From assembly GCA_902574355.1 (NCBI GenBank), contig CACGNN010000002.1, positions 62,001 through 126,000 of the forward strand: 64,000 nucleotides of DNA, in the 5' to 3' direction. This DNA is from an uncultured SAR86 cluster bacterium. GTDB taxonomy: Bacteria > Pseudomonadota > Gammaproteobacteria > Magnimaribacterales > Magnimaribacteraceae. Shown piece after piece: positions 1 through 8,302 of the stretch. Numbering within the stretch: the first letter of the stretch is position 1; each line of letters starts with the position of its first letter. The position numbers were made by a program, and so were the translations under genes. The notes under the pieces are model-generated. The model made no database searches. It worked only from the letters and a program-made list of their open reading frames with translations, and was not told the DNA's origin.

Positions 1-831
1 AAATGGTTAAGGGATAATCAGCTTACAGATGGTTCTTGGTACTCTGAATATATTAAGTCGGAGCCCACTACCAAAAGAAGAGAAACAAATTTCTCTGCTT
101 ACATAGCTACTGGACTATGGCATCACTACTTGATTTTTCAAGATGAAGAGTTTCTTAATGAAATGTTGCCTTCATTAACTAATGCAATTGATTTTGTTAT
201 CTCAATGCAGACAGAAAAAGGAGATATTTACTGGGCTGCAGAGGATGGTAAGGAAATATTAGATGATTCGTTAATTACTGGCAGTAGTTCAATATATAAA
301 AGTCTGGAATGCGCTTCAGCAATTTTTAAGATTTTTGGCATGTCTACAGAAAGGGTTAATTTTTCAATGGCTAGATTGAAAGAATCAATAAATAATAATC
401 CAGAGAGATATGATAGGAGTTGGGATAGTAAGTCCAGATATAGCATGGACTGGTATTATCCAGTTTTGTGTGGCATTTATGATCAAGATAAAAGTATTCA
501 ACAAATAGAATTGAAATGGTCAGATTTTATTGTCGAAGGAAAAGGTTGTAAGTGCGTAAAAGAAGAACCCTGGGTAACAGTAGCGGAAAGTTCAGAGTTA
601 GTCCTTGCTCTTGTGAGAATTGGATTATTAAGTGAAGCTGAGGAGCTTTTAGATTCCTTGCATCAGTGGCGTGATAATGATGAACTTTATTGGACAGGAT
701 ATGTATATCCGGATGATAAATTTTGGCCAATTGAAAAGCCCACTTGGACTGCAGGTGCAGTCTTACTTGCCGCTGATGCTATCTACAATTTTACACCTGG
801 GTCTGAGCTTTTCTCTAAAACTTGGGCATAA
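1..831 (+). CDS. Alpha/alpha-toroid (prenyltransferase/terpene-cyclase-like) protein, 5' partial
   Basis: The frame is open from the first base and ends with TAA at 829-831, so the gene starts outside the window; 276 residues are visible. The first full start-like codon inside (TTG at 130) is not the real start, because the upstream residues continue the same fold. The sequence has helical pairs with repeated aromatic and small-residue motifs (DGSWYSEY near the start, PTWTAGAVLLAADAIY near the end), typical of alpha/alpha-barrel proteins annotated as prenyltransferase or terpenoid-cyclase-like. No catalytic DxDD or zinc ligand set is visible in this part, so the activity is unknown. It converges on a SAM methyltransferase one base away and lies beside LPS core genes, which may hint at envelope glycolipid or polyprenyl chemistry (inference). 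Confidence 0.6.
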   Translation, partial: KWLRDNQLTDGSWYSEYIKSEPTTKRRETNFSAYIATGLWHHYLIFQDEEFLNEMLPSLTNAIDFVISMQTEKGDIYWAAEDGKEILDDSLITGSSSIYKSLECASAIFKIFGMSTERVNFSMARLKESINNNPERYDRSWDSKSRYSMDWYYPVLCGIYDQDKSIQQIELKWSDFIVEGKGCKCVKEEPWVTVAESSELVLALVRIGLLSEAEELLDSLHQWRDNDELYWTGYVYPDDKFWPIEKPTWTAGAVLLAADAIYNFTPGSELFSKTWA

Positions 832-832
832 T

Positions 833-1456
833 TTAACCCTTTATTTTTCTAAGTATTCTTAGAGACTTTATAGCCTCTATTTCCTTAAATTGACCACTAT
901 CAAGGGCTTTCTTATAGATATTAAAAGGGGGCCTACCGCCATCTTTTGGATCAGGGAAAACATCATGAATTGCTAATAAACCACCTACAAACAACCTGTT
1001 TTGCCATAGTTTATAATCTTTTTGAGCTGCTTCCTCACTGTGCCCGCCGTCAATAAATATAAAACTGAACTCCAATCTTAGGTCAGTATAAGCTTCTTCA
1101 GAAGTTGAAACTACTGGTATTACAACTCCCTCTAATTGAGATCGACGAATAGTTGCAAGAAAGTAAGGTAGGGTGTCTATTCCTTCTCCTGTGTGATCCA
1201 CTAAATCAGGATCAAAGTACTGTTCTCCTGGTTGCTGTTCTTCTGATCCTCGGTGATGATCTACAGAATAGAGTTTTTCTTCATTTTTTTTCGCAGCTGA
1301 ACCAATATAGACTGCTGATTTTCCACAATAACTTCCAATTTCTAGTGCAGGACCTGCCTCAGTTGCATTTTTTGAGTGAACATATAGGGCTTCTCCTTCC
1401 AACGGATCAAGAAAGCCTTTCACTTTTTCTATATCAATAGGAAGATTTAATTTCAT
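833..1456 (-). CDS. Class I SAM-dependent methyltransferase
   Basis: A 207-residue protein with a Rossmann-type methyltransferase core. Motif I is EIGSYCGKSAVYIG near residue 40, an acidic SVDHH follows strand 2, and a FIFIDGGHS strand-4 motif leads into AIHDVFPDP. This is the pattern of the Methyltransf_24 group of small-molecule or sugar methyltransferases. The substrate cannot be read from the sequence. The gene is divergent from hldE across a 99-base gap and convergent with the toroid protein, with one base between the two stop codons. That tight pairing suggests a conserved unit, although the opposite orientation means separate transcripts. Confidence 0.75.
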   Translation of the reverse strand: MKLNLPIDIEKVKGFLDPLEGEALYVHSKNATEAGPALEIGSYCGKSAVYIGSAAKKNEEKLYSVDHHRGSEEQQPGEQYFDPDLVDHTGEGIDTLPYFLATIRRSQLEGVVIPVVSTSEEAYTDLRLEFSFIFIDGGHSEEAAQKDYKLWQNRLFVGGLLAIHDVFPDPKDGGRPPFNIYKKALDSGQFKEIEAIKSLRILRKIKG

Positions 1457-1541
1457 TAATTTTTAAGATCATTTTGAATATGATAAAACCTACTAAACTA
1501 CTTAAATCAATAATATAGAACAGCATAATGATCTCAAGGTA

Positions 1542-1547
1542 TATAAT
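1542..1547 (+). promoter_or_regulatory. Candidate -10 box of hldE, possible near-leaderless start
   Basis: TATAAT lies only eight bases before the ATG at 1556. If used, transcription would begin around 1553-1555, leaving almost no leader for the first ATG. No convincing -35 box is seen 16-18 bases upstream. The second ATG of hldE (1568) would leave a leader of about 14 bases with no clear Shine-Dalgarno sequence. Confidence 0.4.
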
Positions 1548-1555
1548 TAACACAT

Positions 1556-2968
1556 ATGGACCTTAAGATGTTAAATAAAGGACATGTCCTTGTTTTCGGA
1601 GATATTATTTTAGATAGATATATTTCTGGTAGTGTTGACAGAGTTTCTCCCGAAGCACCTGTGCCTGTTCTCAAACCATTCGGCGAAGAGATAAGATTAG
1701 GTGGAGCTGCAAATGTTGCTTTAAATTTATCTAGTCTTGGTTCTAATGCAACAATAATTGGAGTAACTGGAAAAGATGCTTCTTCGACTCAGGTTATTAA
1801 ACTTTTACAGAAGAACAATATTAAAAAAGCTTTAAGCAAATCTGATCAACCTACTATCTCAAAGTTAAGAATTCTGGCATCTCAGCAACAATTAATAAGA
1901 ATAGATAATGAAGAGGAATTCTCTGAAACAGATTGGCAATCAAGTTTATCTCATTATAAAAAGCACATAAGTTATAAAAAAAATAAGGTTCTTATTGTCT
2001 CTGACTACGGAAAGGGCACCTTAAAGAATATCCCGTTAATCATTAGAGAAGCAAAAAAGACAAAAAAAATAATCTTAGTTGATCCCAAGGGAGATGATTT
2101 CTCAAAATACAAGTCAGCTGACATTATCACTCCAAATCTTCATGAATTTGAAAGAGTAGTCGGAAAGATAAATAAGGAATCTGAAATTACGAAGAAAGGA
2201 AAGGACCTTATTAAATCTCTAAGACTGAATTCACTCTTAATAACCAGAGGCTCAGATGGAATGACACTCTTAAACAAAAGAAATGAAAAAATAATTAGAG
2301 AGGATTTTCCAACAGAGGCAAGAGATGTATTTGATGTTTCTGGAGCCGGTGATACCGTTATTGCTAGCATTGCTGCAGGACTAGCAGGAGGATTCACTAT
2401 TTCAGAGTCAATTCGATTGGCTAATATCGCTGCCGGAATAGTGGTAGGTAAATCTGGTACAGCTGCAGTTAAACAGTCTGAGTTAGTTCCTTACTTAGGT
2501 CTTTCTGAATCTTTCGTTACGTCTAATGAAATAAAAGGTTATTCACAAGACCTTCATGAAAGATCCAAAAAAATCGTCTTCACTAATGGATGTTTTGATA
2601 TTTTGCATGCTGGGCATGTTGAGTATCTTGCAGCTGCAAAAGAACTGGGAGACAAGCTTATAGTTGCCATAAATACTGATAGATCAGTTCGTAAATTAAA
2701 AGGTTCTAGTAGACCAATTAATACCCTGGCTCATAGAGCTAAAGTTTTAGCCTCTTTACAGTGTGTAGATAAGGTAGTTTTTTTTGATGACGAAACTCCA
2801 ATTAAGCTAATTAAAACTATTAAACCAGACGTGCTTGTAAAGGGAGGAGACTACAAAATTAATGAAATAGTTGGATATGAAGAGGTTGTCAAATCTGGAG
2901 GTAAGGTTATAACTATTCCTTTGGTCAAAGGCATATCAACAACCAAGATTATCCAAAAAATGATATAA
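1556..2968 (+). CDS. hldE: Bifunctional heptose-7-phosphate kinase / heptose-1-phosphate adenylyltransferase
   Basis: A full-length two-domain HldE (470 residues; the E. coli enzyme is about 477). The N-terminal PfkB/ribokinase domain (about 1-315) shows the sugar-site motif GGAANVALNL and the anion-hole motif DVSGAGDT. The C-terminal nucleotidyltransferase domain (about 340-470) carries FTNGCFDILHAGHVEYL with the HxGH signature. It makes ADP-D-glycero-beta-D-manno-heptose precursors for the LPS inner core in the cytoplasm. hldD, the next enzyme, is encoded nearby on the other strand. The start at 1556 is taken as the longest; ATG 1568 is an alternative. The stop is five bases from the convergent acyltransferase. 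Confidence 0.97.
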   Translation: MDLKMLNKGHVLVFGDIILDRYISGSVDRVSPEAPVPVLKPFGEEIRLGGAANVALNLSSLGSNATIIGVTGKDASSTQVIKLLQKNNIKKALSKSDQPTISKLRILASQQQLIRIDNEEEFSETDWQSSLSHYKKHISYKKNKVLIVSDYGKGTLKNIPLIIREAKKTKKIILVDPKGDDFSKYKSADIITPNLHEFERVVGKINKESEITKKGKDLIKSLRLNSLLITRGSDGMTLLNKRNEKIIREDFPTEARDVFDVSGAGDTVIASIAAGLAGGFTISESIRLANIAAGIVVGKSGTAAVKQSELVPYLGLSESFVTSNEIKGYSQDLHERSKKIVFTNGCFDILHAGHVEYLAAAKELGDKLIVAINTDRSVRKLKGSSRPINTLAHRAKVLASLQCVDKVVFFDDETPIKLIKTIKPDVLVKGGDYKINEIVGYEEVVKSGGKVITIPLVKGISTTKIIQKMI

Positions 2969-2973
2969 TAGTC

Positions 2974-3912
2974 CTATCGTTTCAACCTTCTCTTTTCCCT
3001 TTTTTTATCTCTACTAGACCACTTAGGATAAATATTTTCATGTAACCCTGATTTGAAGCGTCTGTGCATCCAAAGGTAACCTTCAGGTTCTTTCAGTATA
3101 AACTCTTGATAAAGATCATTCATTCCTTTTAAGAATTCATATCGATTATGGGAACTATGCAATTCTTTTAATTCTATCTCATAAGTCCCTTGTACATTTG
3201 AAACATCAGCAAAAACTATTTTTGTATTTTTTTTACAAAACAATGCAGGAAAAGTAACTGTTGCAGCTTGATGACCAAAAAAAGGAACCATTTCTGAGAC
3301 ACTTTGACCATAATCTTGATCTGCCGCATAAAGAAAAATCTTTTCTGACTTTATCAATCTCGCTGCCTTTAAACCTTCTTTGTTTGTTAACGATTCTTCT
3401 ATGTAATTATTTCTAGCTTTAATCATCAAATAATTTAATACTGCATTAGATTGAGATTTATACATGCCAGTTAAATTAAAAAACTGGCTTAATAATCTAA
3501 GATCTAATTCCAAATGTGTAGAGTGCTTTATAAGAAGCAGCACTCCTTCTGCTTGATTTTCTATCAGATGGCTATTAATTAATCGAGTTTTGATATTCTT
3601 GATCTTTTCATCTGATGCCCACCAACCAATAGCCATCTCAAATACACCTCTACCGACGGCTTTAAAGTTTAATTTAACAAACTGATTAAGTTCATCACCT
3701 TCCATTTGAAGACATCTATTGATATTGATGGCGCTTATTTCTTTTCTATTAGGACTCAGTTTATGTATTAAGAGTCCCAGAGAGTTTCCAAATATCATTA
3801 GAATGTTATAAGGCAGAAGGGAGATAATTCTTAGCAAACCCATTCCTATCCATGTGATTATGCTTTTCAATGAGAGAAGAGATGGTGAAAACTTTTTTTT
3901 AGCCTCTGACAT
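2974..3912 (-). CDS. lpxL: Lipid A late acyltransferase (LpxL/HtrB family)
   Basis: A 312-residue protein with a membrane-anchoring segment at about 17-50 followed by the lysophospholipid acyltransferase-type domain. The catalytic HX4E motif is His130-Glu135 within KHSTHLELDL. Later blocks (DQDYGQS, VPFFGHQA) match the family's usual substrate-loop motifs. The family adds a secondary acyl chain to Kdo-lipid A at the inner membrane. It starts four bases after the hldD stop, so both are probably cotranscribed. Whether it acts as LpxL (lauroyl) or LpxM (myristoyl) cannot be told; the symbol marks the family. The lysine/arginine-rich C-terminus is cytoplasmic in type. Confidence 0.85.
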   Translation of the reverse strand: MSEAKKKFSPSLLSLKSIITWIGMGLLRIISLLPYNILMIFGNSLGLLIHKLSPNRKEISAININRCLQMEGDELNQFVKLNFKAVGRGVFEMAIGWWASDEKIKNIKTRLINSHLIENQAEGVLLLIKHSTHLELDLRLLSQFFNLTGMYKSQSNAVLNYLMIKARNNYIEESLTNKEGLKAARLIKSEKIFLYAADQDYGQSVSEMVPFFGHQAATVTFPALFCKKNTKIVFADVSNVQGTYEIELKELHSSHNRYEFLKGMNDLYQEFILKEPEGYLWMHRRFKSGLHENIYPKWSSRDKKREKRRLKR

Positions 3913-3916
3913 GAGA

Positions 3917-4882
3917 TTAGGAAGGATTATTTTTTGGCCAGCTTTCTAAGGTATCTAAATAAAGGTTGACTCCTTCAGAGACATCTATGAAATCTTCCTT
4001 GTATCCTACCTTTCTTAATTTTGAAATATTTGCTTCTGTATAGCTTTGATATGAACTTTTTAACTTTTCAGGAAAATCAATATATTCAACTCTTCCCTTT
4101 TGATGCCAATTGATTACAGCCTGAGCAACGTCATTAAATGCACTACTTTTTCCAGTACCTAAATTGAATATACCTGAGATTTCTTTATTTTCCATAAACC
4201 AAAGATTGACCTTTACTATGTCATCAACATAAATGAAATCTCTCCTCTGCTCGCCATCGCTATATCCGTCAGATCCTTTAAACAGCTTTATAAAGTCATT
4301 ATCTTTTAACTGATTATGCAAATGATATGCAACACTAGCCATACTGCCTTTATGTTGTTCTTGAGGGCCATAAACATTGAAATACCTAAGTCCAACAATT
4401 TGAGTTGCATTTTCAGCTAAGGCCTGCCTTACTAGTTGATCAAATTTAAATTTAGAATATGCATAGAGATTAATTGGATTCTCATTCTCAATTGATTCTA
4501 CGAAAACACTCCCACTTCCATAAACAGAGGCAGAAGAGGCATAGATGAGGGGAGTATCCGATTTTATTGAAAGATTTAGTAGCTCTTTTGAGTATAAAAA
4601 ATTATTCTTGTATAGATATTCTGCATCCCATTCCATCGTATTAGAGCAAGCGCCTTGATGAAAGATTGATTTGAGTTTTGTTCCGTCAAATTTATTTTTT
4701 TGAAGTAGTGATAGAAATTCATCTATATCTAGATAATCCTGTATTTCGCAATGAATTATATTTTCTTTGAGCTCAGAGTTATTGTGATCATCAACAGCAA
4801 TAATATCTTTGTAGCCAATTTTATTGAGGCCTTTAATGAGATTGGATCCAATAAATCCGTTACTTCCGGTTACAACTATCAA
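3917..4882 (-). CDS. hldD: ADP-L-glycero-D-manno-heptose 6-epimerase
   Basis: A 321-residue short-chain-dehydrogenase-type epimerase. The NAD(P)-binding motif GSNGFIG is at residues 6-12 and the catalytic YxxxK pair is Tyr140-Lys144 (YAYSK). Thr/Ser residues around YASSASVYG complete the active site. Length fits HldD (about 310-330). It converts the ADP-D-glycero heptose made by HldE into the L-glycero form used by heptosyltransferases. It leads a minus-strand pair with the lipid A acyltransferase and diverges from waaA across 39 bases, which must hold both promoters. Confidence 0.95.
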   Translation of the reverse strand: MIVVTGSNGFIGSNLIKGLNKIGYKDIIAVDDHNNSELKENIIHCEIQDYLDIDEFLSLLQKNKFDGTKLKSIFHQGACSNTMEWDAEYLYKNNFLYSKELLNLSIKSDTPLIYASSASVYGSGSVFVESIENENPINLYAYSKFKFDQLVRQALAENATQIVGLRYFNVYGPQEQHKGSMASVAYHLHNQLKDNDFIKLFKGSDGYSDGEQRRDFIYVDDIVKVNLWFMENKEISGIFNLGTGKSSAFNDVAQAVINWHQKGRVEYIDFPEKLKSSYQSYTEANISKLRKVGYKEDFIDVSEGVNLYLDTLESWPKNNPS

Positions 4883-4921
4883 AACATTAATTTAATTAAG
4901 GAATAAGGCGTATGTTAGCAT

Positions 4922-6214
4922 ATGCTCATGCCAAGAAAGCTTTATACAGCTATATTTTGCTTATTATTACCTCTTTATTTTTTCAGATTATTTTGGAAAG
5001 GTTTATATAACAAAGAGTATTTGTTTAGATGGCCAGAAAGGCTTGGTATAAGTAAAAAATCACCTCTTAAAGGAAAATCACTAATATGGATTCACGCCGT
5101 TTCTGTTGGGGAAGTTAATGCTTCCATGCCTTTAATAAGAAGTTTGATAGAAAAATATCCTGATATTGAGATATTAGTAACAACCACAACGCCAACAGGT
5201 TCAAAATTGTTAATTGAGCGATTAGGTAACAAGATAAAACACCAATATATGCCTGTTGATATTCCGATATTCATAAATTTCTTTTTAGACAAATGGAAAC
5301 CAAAAATATTGATACTTTTAGAGACTGAAATTTGGCCAAATATAATTTTCAATTGTAACAATAGAGGTATATTGACAACTCTCGTCAATGCAAGACTTTC
5401 TGAGAAATCTAAGGAAAATTATTTAAAATATGTATCAGTAATTCGACCCGCTATAGAGTCTTTAGATCTCCTACTTGCTCAATTTGAGTCAGATAAAAGT
5501 AGTTTCCTAGAGATAGTTGAAAAAAAAGAAATTAACACATGCGGCAATTTAAAATTTGATCAAGATATACCATTAGAATTAATTGAAATTTCCAAAACTG
5601 TAAGGGAGGATTGGTCGATTGACGGAGTACAAAGGCCTGTTCTCATAGCAGCAAGCACACATGAAATTGAAGAAGAGATAGTCCTAGAAGCTTACAAAGA
5701 AATCATCAAACAACTTCCGAACACTTTGCTGATTCTTGTTCCTAGACATTTAGAGAGATTTGAAAAAGTAAAGAACATAGTTAAAAATTCTGGCCTTCAA
5801 TTTGCGTCGCGCTCAAGAAAAACAAGTGTTACTAGCAACACACAGGTATTGTTGGGTGATACTATAGGAGAGCTTAATTTTCTTTACTCTCTTGCCGATG
5901 TGGCATTCATTGGAGGAAGTTTGATAGATCACGGTGGTCAAAATCTTTTAGAACCAGCAGCTCAAAGCTTAGCACTTCTATCTGGTCCAAGTTTGAGAAA
6001 CTTTTCAGATATTTCAGAACAACTTAAACAAAATGAAGGCCTCAAAATAGTAAATGATTCAAGAGAACTTTCAGATAGGTTCATTGAATACATTGCAGAT
6101 GAAAAAGCGAGGGAAATGGCAGGAAATAAAGCATTTGAAGTATTTAAGGAAAATAGAGGAGCTTTAGGGAATATTGGGTACCACTTAGATCTCCTTTTGA
6201 AGGATACACTGTAA
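4922..6214 (+). CDS. waaA: 3-deoxy-D-manno-octulosonic acid (Kdo) transferase
   Basis: A 430-residue GT-B glycosyltransferase with an N-terminal membrane anchor (about 8-25). Typical WaaA blocks are WIHAVSVGEVNAS, TTTTPTGSKL, LETEIWPN and, in the C-terminal domain, FIGGSLIDHGGQNLLEP. It adds Kdo residues to lipid IVA on the cytoplasmic side of the inner membrane, before the acyltransferase step encoded nearby. The first ATG (4922) is followed two codons later by another (4928). The better Shine-Dalgarno-like AAGGAATAAGG run lies 10-20 bases upstream and does not decide between them. A TATGTT box at 4911-4916 makes a very short leader possible. Confidence 0.95.
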   Translation: MLMPRKLYTAIFCLLLPLYFFRLFWKGLYNKEYLFRWPERLGISKKSPLKGKSLIWIHAVSVGEVNASMPLIRSLIEKYPDIEILVTTTTPTGSKLLIERLGNKIKHQYMPVDIPIFINFFLDKWKPKILILLETEIWPNIIFNCNNRGILTTLVNARLSEKSKENYLKYVSVIRPAIESLDLLLAQFESDKSSFLEIVEKKEINTCGNLKFDQDIPLELIEISKTVREDWSIDGVQRPVLIAASTHEIEEEIVLEAYKEIIKQLPNTLLILVPRHLERFEKVKNIVKNSGLQFASRSRKTSVTSNTQVLLGDTIGELNFLYSLADVAFIGGSLIDHGGQNLLEPAAQSLALLSGPSLRNFSDISEQLKQNEGLKIVNDSRELSDRFIEYIADEKAREMAGNKAFEVFKENRGALGNIGYHLDLLLKDTL

Positions 6215-6312
6215 TTTGCCCAATTCTAGAACTTTTCTCTCCAATTTAGCACTCTCTTAGAACATCAAAATAGAAATTGCACTAAATTTTCCTTAAATAC
6301 ACTAGTTTTTTC

Positions 6313-6328
6313 TGGCATATGGATTGCA
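6313..6328 (+). promoter_or_regulatory. Sigma-54 promoter of glnK-amtB (first copy)
   Basis: TGGCAT, five bases, then TTGCA matches the sigma-54 consensus TGGCAC-N5-TTGCA with only one mismatch, keeping the invariant GG and GC at exact spacing. Initiation would fall about 12 bases past the GC, near 6338, giving a leader of roughly 34 bases before the glnK ATG at 6372. Two GCACT half-sites at 6249-6253 and 6279-6283 lie 30 bases apart, about three helical turns, and could belong to NtrC-type enhancer sites; they are too incomplete to call. This predicts nitrogen control by NtrC and RpoN. Confidence 0.8.
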
Positions 6329-6371
6329 TATATTCTTTTGTATTATTTTAAAAATAATAAGGAGAATTAGT

Positions 6372-6710
6372 ATGAAATTAATAACTGCGGTTATTAAGCC
6401 TTTCAAGCTCGATGAAGTCAGGGAAGCTCTCTTAGCAGTTGGTGTTTCTGGCCTTACCGTCACAGAGGTTAAAGGTTACGGCAGGCAAAAGGGCCATACA
6501 GAGTTATATAGAGGTTCAGAGTATGAAGTTGATTTACTTCCTAAAACGAAGATTGAGATCGCTGTTACTGATAATAATGCTGACGACGTCATTGAAGCTA
6601 TAAGTACTTCTGCTAATTCAAACAAAATAGGTGATGGAAAAATTTTTGTTGTAGATTTAAATCAGTTGATACGAATCAGGACTGGTGATCTCAACGAAGA
6701 CGCGTTGTAA
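6372..6710 (+). CDS. glnK: PII nitrogen-signalling protein (first copy)
   Basis: A 112-residue PII protein of standard length. The reading frame is open upstream to 6324, but the real start is ATG 6372: it has AAGGAG seven bases upstream, begins with the family's conserved [16 protein letters not shown], and lies downstream of the sigma-54 promoter. The T-loop [15 protein letters not shown] is intact, including the Tyr that GlnD uridylylates (ELYRG) and the RGSEY turn. GlnK binds 2-oxoglutarate and ATP/ADP and blocks AmtB when nitrogen is ample. It is followed by amtB after 17 bases, the classic operon. Confidence 0.95.
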   Translation: MKLITAVIKPFKLDEVREALLAVGVSGLTVTEVKGYGRQKGHTELYRGSEYEVDLLPKTKIEIAVTDNNADDVIEAISTSANSNKIGDGKIFVVDLNQLIRIRTGDLNEDAL

Positions 6711-6727
6711 AAATTTAAGGAGAAAAA

Positions 6728-7951
6728 ATGACAGAATTAGAATTCGCGCTCAATACCTTCTACCTTCTAATGAGTGGAGCATTTGTCATGTGGATGGCAG
6801 CTGGTTTCACAATGTTAGAAGCTGGATTGGTAAGATCAAAGAATGCTGCTGAGATAGTAACTAAGAACTTAGGATTATTCTCAATAGCTTGTGTTATGTA
6901 CTTAGTATGTGGTTTCTTTATTATGTACCCTGGTGATTCAGCTGTATCGGCTTGGGTCCCTGGATTCAGCTTGTCCTATTTAGGATTGGGAATGGGTGAT
7001 CAAGATATGTCCTATGGATCATATTCAGAAGCTTCTGACTTCTTTTTCCAAGTCGTATTCGTAGCTACAGCTATGTCTATTGTCTCGGGAGCAGTTGCAG
7101 AAAGAATGAAATTATTACCATTCTTCGCATTTGCTGTAATCTTGACTGGTTTTATATATCCAGTCCAAGGATACTGGAAATGGGGCGGCGGCGGCCTTGA
7201 TGCTCTTGGCTACACTGACTTTGCAGGTTCAGGGGTAGTTCACCTTTGTGGTGCGGCAGCAGCACTTGCTGCGGTAAGCATTTTAGGAGCTAGGAAAGGA
7301 AAATATGGAGCAGATGGCTCTGTATATGCTATTCCTGGTTCAAATATACCCATTGCAGCTTTAGGTGCATTAATACTATGGCTTGGATGGTTTGGGTTCA
7401 ACGGTGGTTCTCAACTAGCAGTTAACACTGCGGCTGATGCTATTGCTGTTGGCCAAGTATTCATGAATACAAATATGGCAGCAGCTGGAGGAGTATTAGG
7501 CGGACTTTTTGCTAGTAAAATATTTAGCGGAAAAGCTGACGTTACTATGGCAATAAATGGAGCTATTGCTGGTTTAGTTGCTATTACTGCGGCACCAGAC
7601 ACACCAACAGGTGGTTTAGCAACATTGATAGGTTTAATAGGTGGCGTAATCGTGTATTTCTCTGTAGTCATATTAGACACTAAACTAAAAATCGATGATC
7701 CAGTTGGTGCTATATCTGCACACGGAACAGTAGGAATTTGGGGAATCATGGCAACACCTTTATCAGGTGCAGGTGCTTTTGGAACTCAATTTATCGGTGT
7801 GATAGTTATTTTTGCTTGGGTCTTCGTTACAAGCTTTATTGTTCTCAAAGTCATTGACAGTATTGTTGGAATTAGAGCGACTGATAATGATGAAGAGATC
7901 GGCTTAGATAAATCTGAAATTGGTGTAGAAGCCTACCCTGATTTCAAATAA
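6728..7951 (+). CDS. amtB: Ammonium transporter (first copy)
   Basis: A 407-residue Amt/Rh-family channel with about eleven membrane helices and no cleavable signal peptide; the N-terminus starts directly in helix 1. The twin pore histidines are in GSGVVHLCG and ISAHGTVG, and the recruiting Asp before the first is in YTDFAG. AGLVRSKN and GAVAERMK are family blocks. The C-terminal tail (IGLDKSEIGVEAYPDF) is the PII-docking type. It moves ammonium into the cell and is gated by the adjacent GlnK. It has AAGGAG eight bases upstream and a strong terminator behind it. Confidence 0.96.
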   Translation: MTELEFALNTFYLLMSGAFVMWMAAGFTMLEAGLVRSKNAAEIVTKNLGLFSIACVMYLVCGFFIMYPGDSAVSAWVPGFSLSYLGLGMGDQDMSYGSYSEASDFFFQVVFVATAMSIVSGAVAERMKLLPFFAFAVILTGFIYPVQGYWKWGGGGLDALGYTDFAGSGVVHLCGAAAALAAVSILGARKGKYGADGSVYAIPGSNIPIAALGALILWLGWFGFNGGSQLAVNTAADAIAVGQVFMNTNMAAAGGVLGGLFASKIFSGKADVTMAINGAIAGLVAITAAPDTPTGGLATLIGLIGGVIVYFSVVILDTKLKIDDPVGAISAHGTVGIWGIMATPLSGAGAFGTQFIGVIVIFAWVFVTSFIVLKVIDSIVGIRATDNDEEIGLDKSEIGVEAYPDFK

Positions 7952-7990
7952 TGCTGCGTACCTTTATGCCTCGATTGGCATATTAAAGAT

Positions 7991-8023
7991 GGGCAATCCT
8001 TAATTGGATTGCCCCTTTTTTTT
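7991..8023 (+). terminator. Rho-independent terminator after amtB (first copy)
   Basis: A perfect nine-base stem, GGGCAATCC (7991-7999) and GGATTGCCC (8006-8014), with a six-base loop, runs straight into a tract of nine T at 8015-8023. It closes the glnK-amtB operon and isolates the HTH gene that follows. Confidence 0.95.
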
Positions 8024-8044
8024 GAGTTTAAAAGGAATTAATTA

Positions 8045-8060
8045 TTAACAAGGATGTTAA
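8045..8060. promoter_or_regulatory. Inverted repeat upstream of the HTH gene, candidate operator
   Basis: TTAAC (8045-8049), six bases, GTTAA (8056-8060), centred about 20 bases before the ATG at 8074. It sits where an autoregulatory operator or a promoter-overlapping site would be expected for the small HTH protein. The half-sites are short and AT-rich, so chance is possible. Confidence 0.35.
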
Positions 8061-8073
8061 CTCAGGTATAAAA

Positions 8074-8262
8074 ATGGATATGGATATAAAACTAATTAAA
8101 CCAAAGGATGCTGCAGAAATTTTAATGTGCAGCGAAAGAACACTTGAAGCTTGGAGAAGAGAGGAGAAAGGTCCTAATTATTACAAGATTGAAGGTAAAA
8201 TTTTATATGAGCTAGAAGAACTATATCAGTTTATTAAGGTTTCAAAGGTCTCTGTTTCTTAG
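8074..8262 (+). CDS. Small excisionase/MerR-type helix-turn-helix protein
   Basis: A 62-residue protein consisting of one winged-helix DNA-binding domain: KPKDAAEILMCSERTLEAWRR forms the HTH with the typical Trp-Arg-Arg, followed by GPNYYKIEGKILYELEELYQF, where the usual beta-wing and final helix sit. This matches the HTH_17 (excisionase/AlpA-like) group. No integrase or phage gene is near, so recombination-directionality work is unlikely; a local transcription regulator is more plausible (inference). It lies alone between the amtB terminator and the lipoprotein gene, 40 bases ahead of the latter, and may be cotranscribed with it. Confidence 0.8.
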   Translation: MDMDIKLIKPKDAAEILMCSERTLEAWRREEKGPNYYKIEGKILYELEELYQFIKVSKVSVS

Positions 8263-8302
8263 TACTGATAACGATATTAAATAATTTTTAAGGAGAGGAA
8301 AA

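Noticed and set aside
8074-8262. Excisionase-like gene as sign of a prophage or integrated element
   Set aside because: No integrase, attachment repeats or other phage genes are near, and flanking operons are intact.
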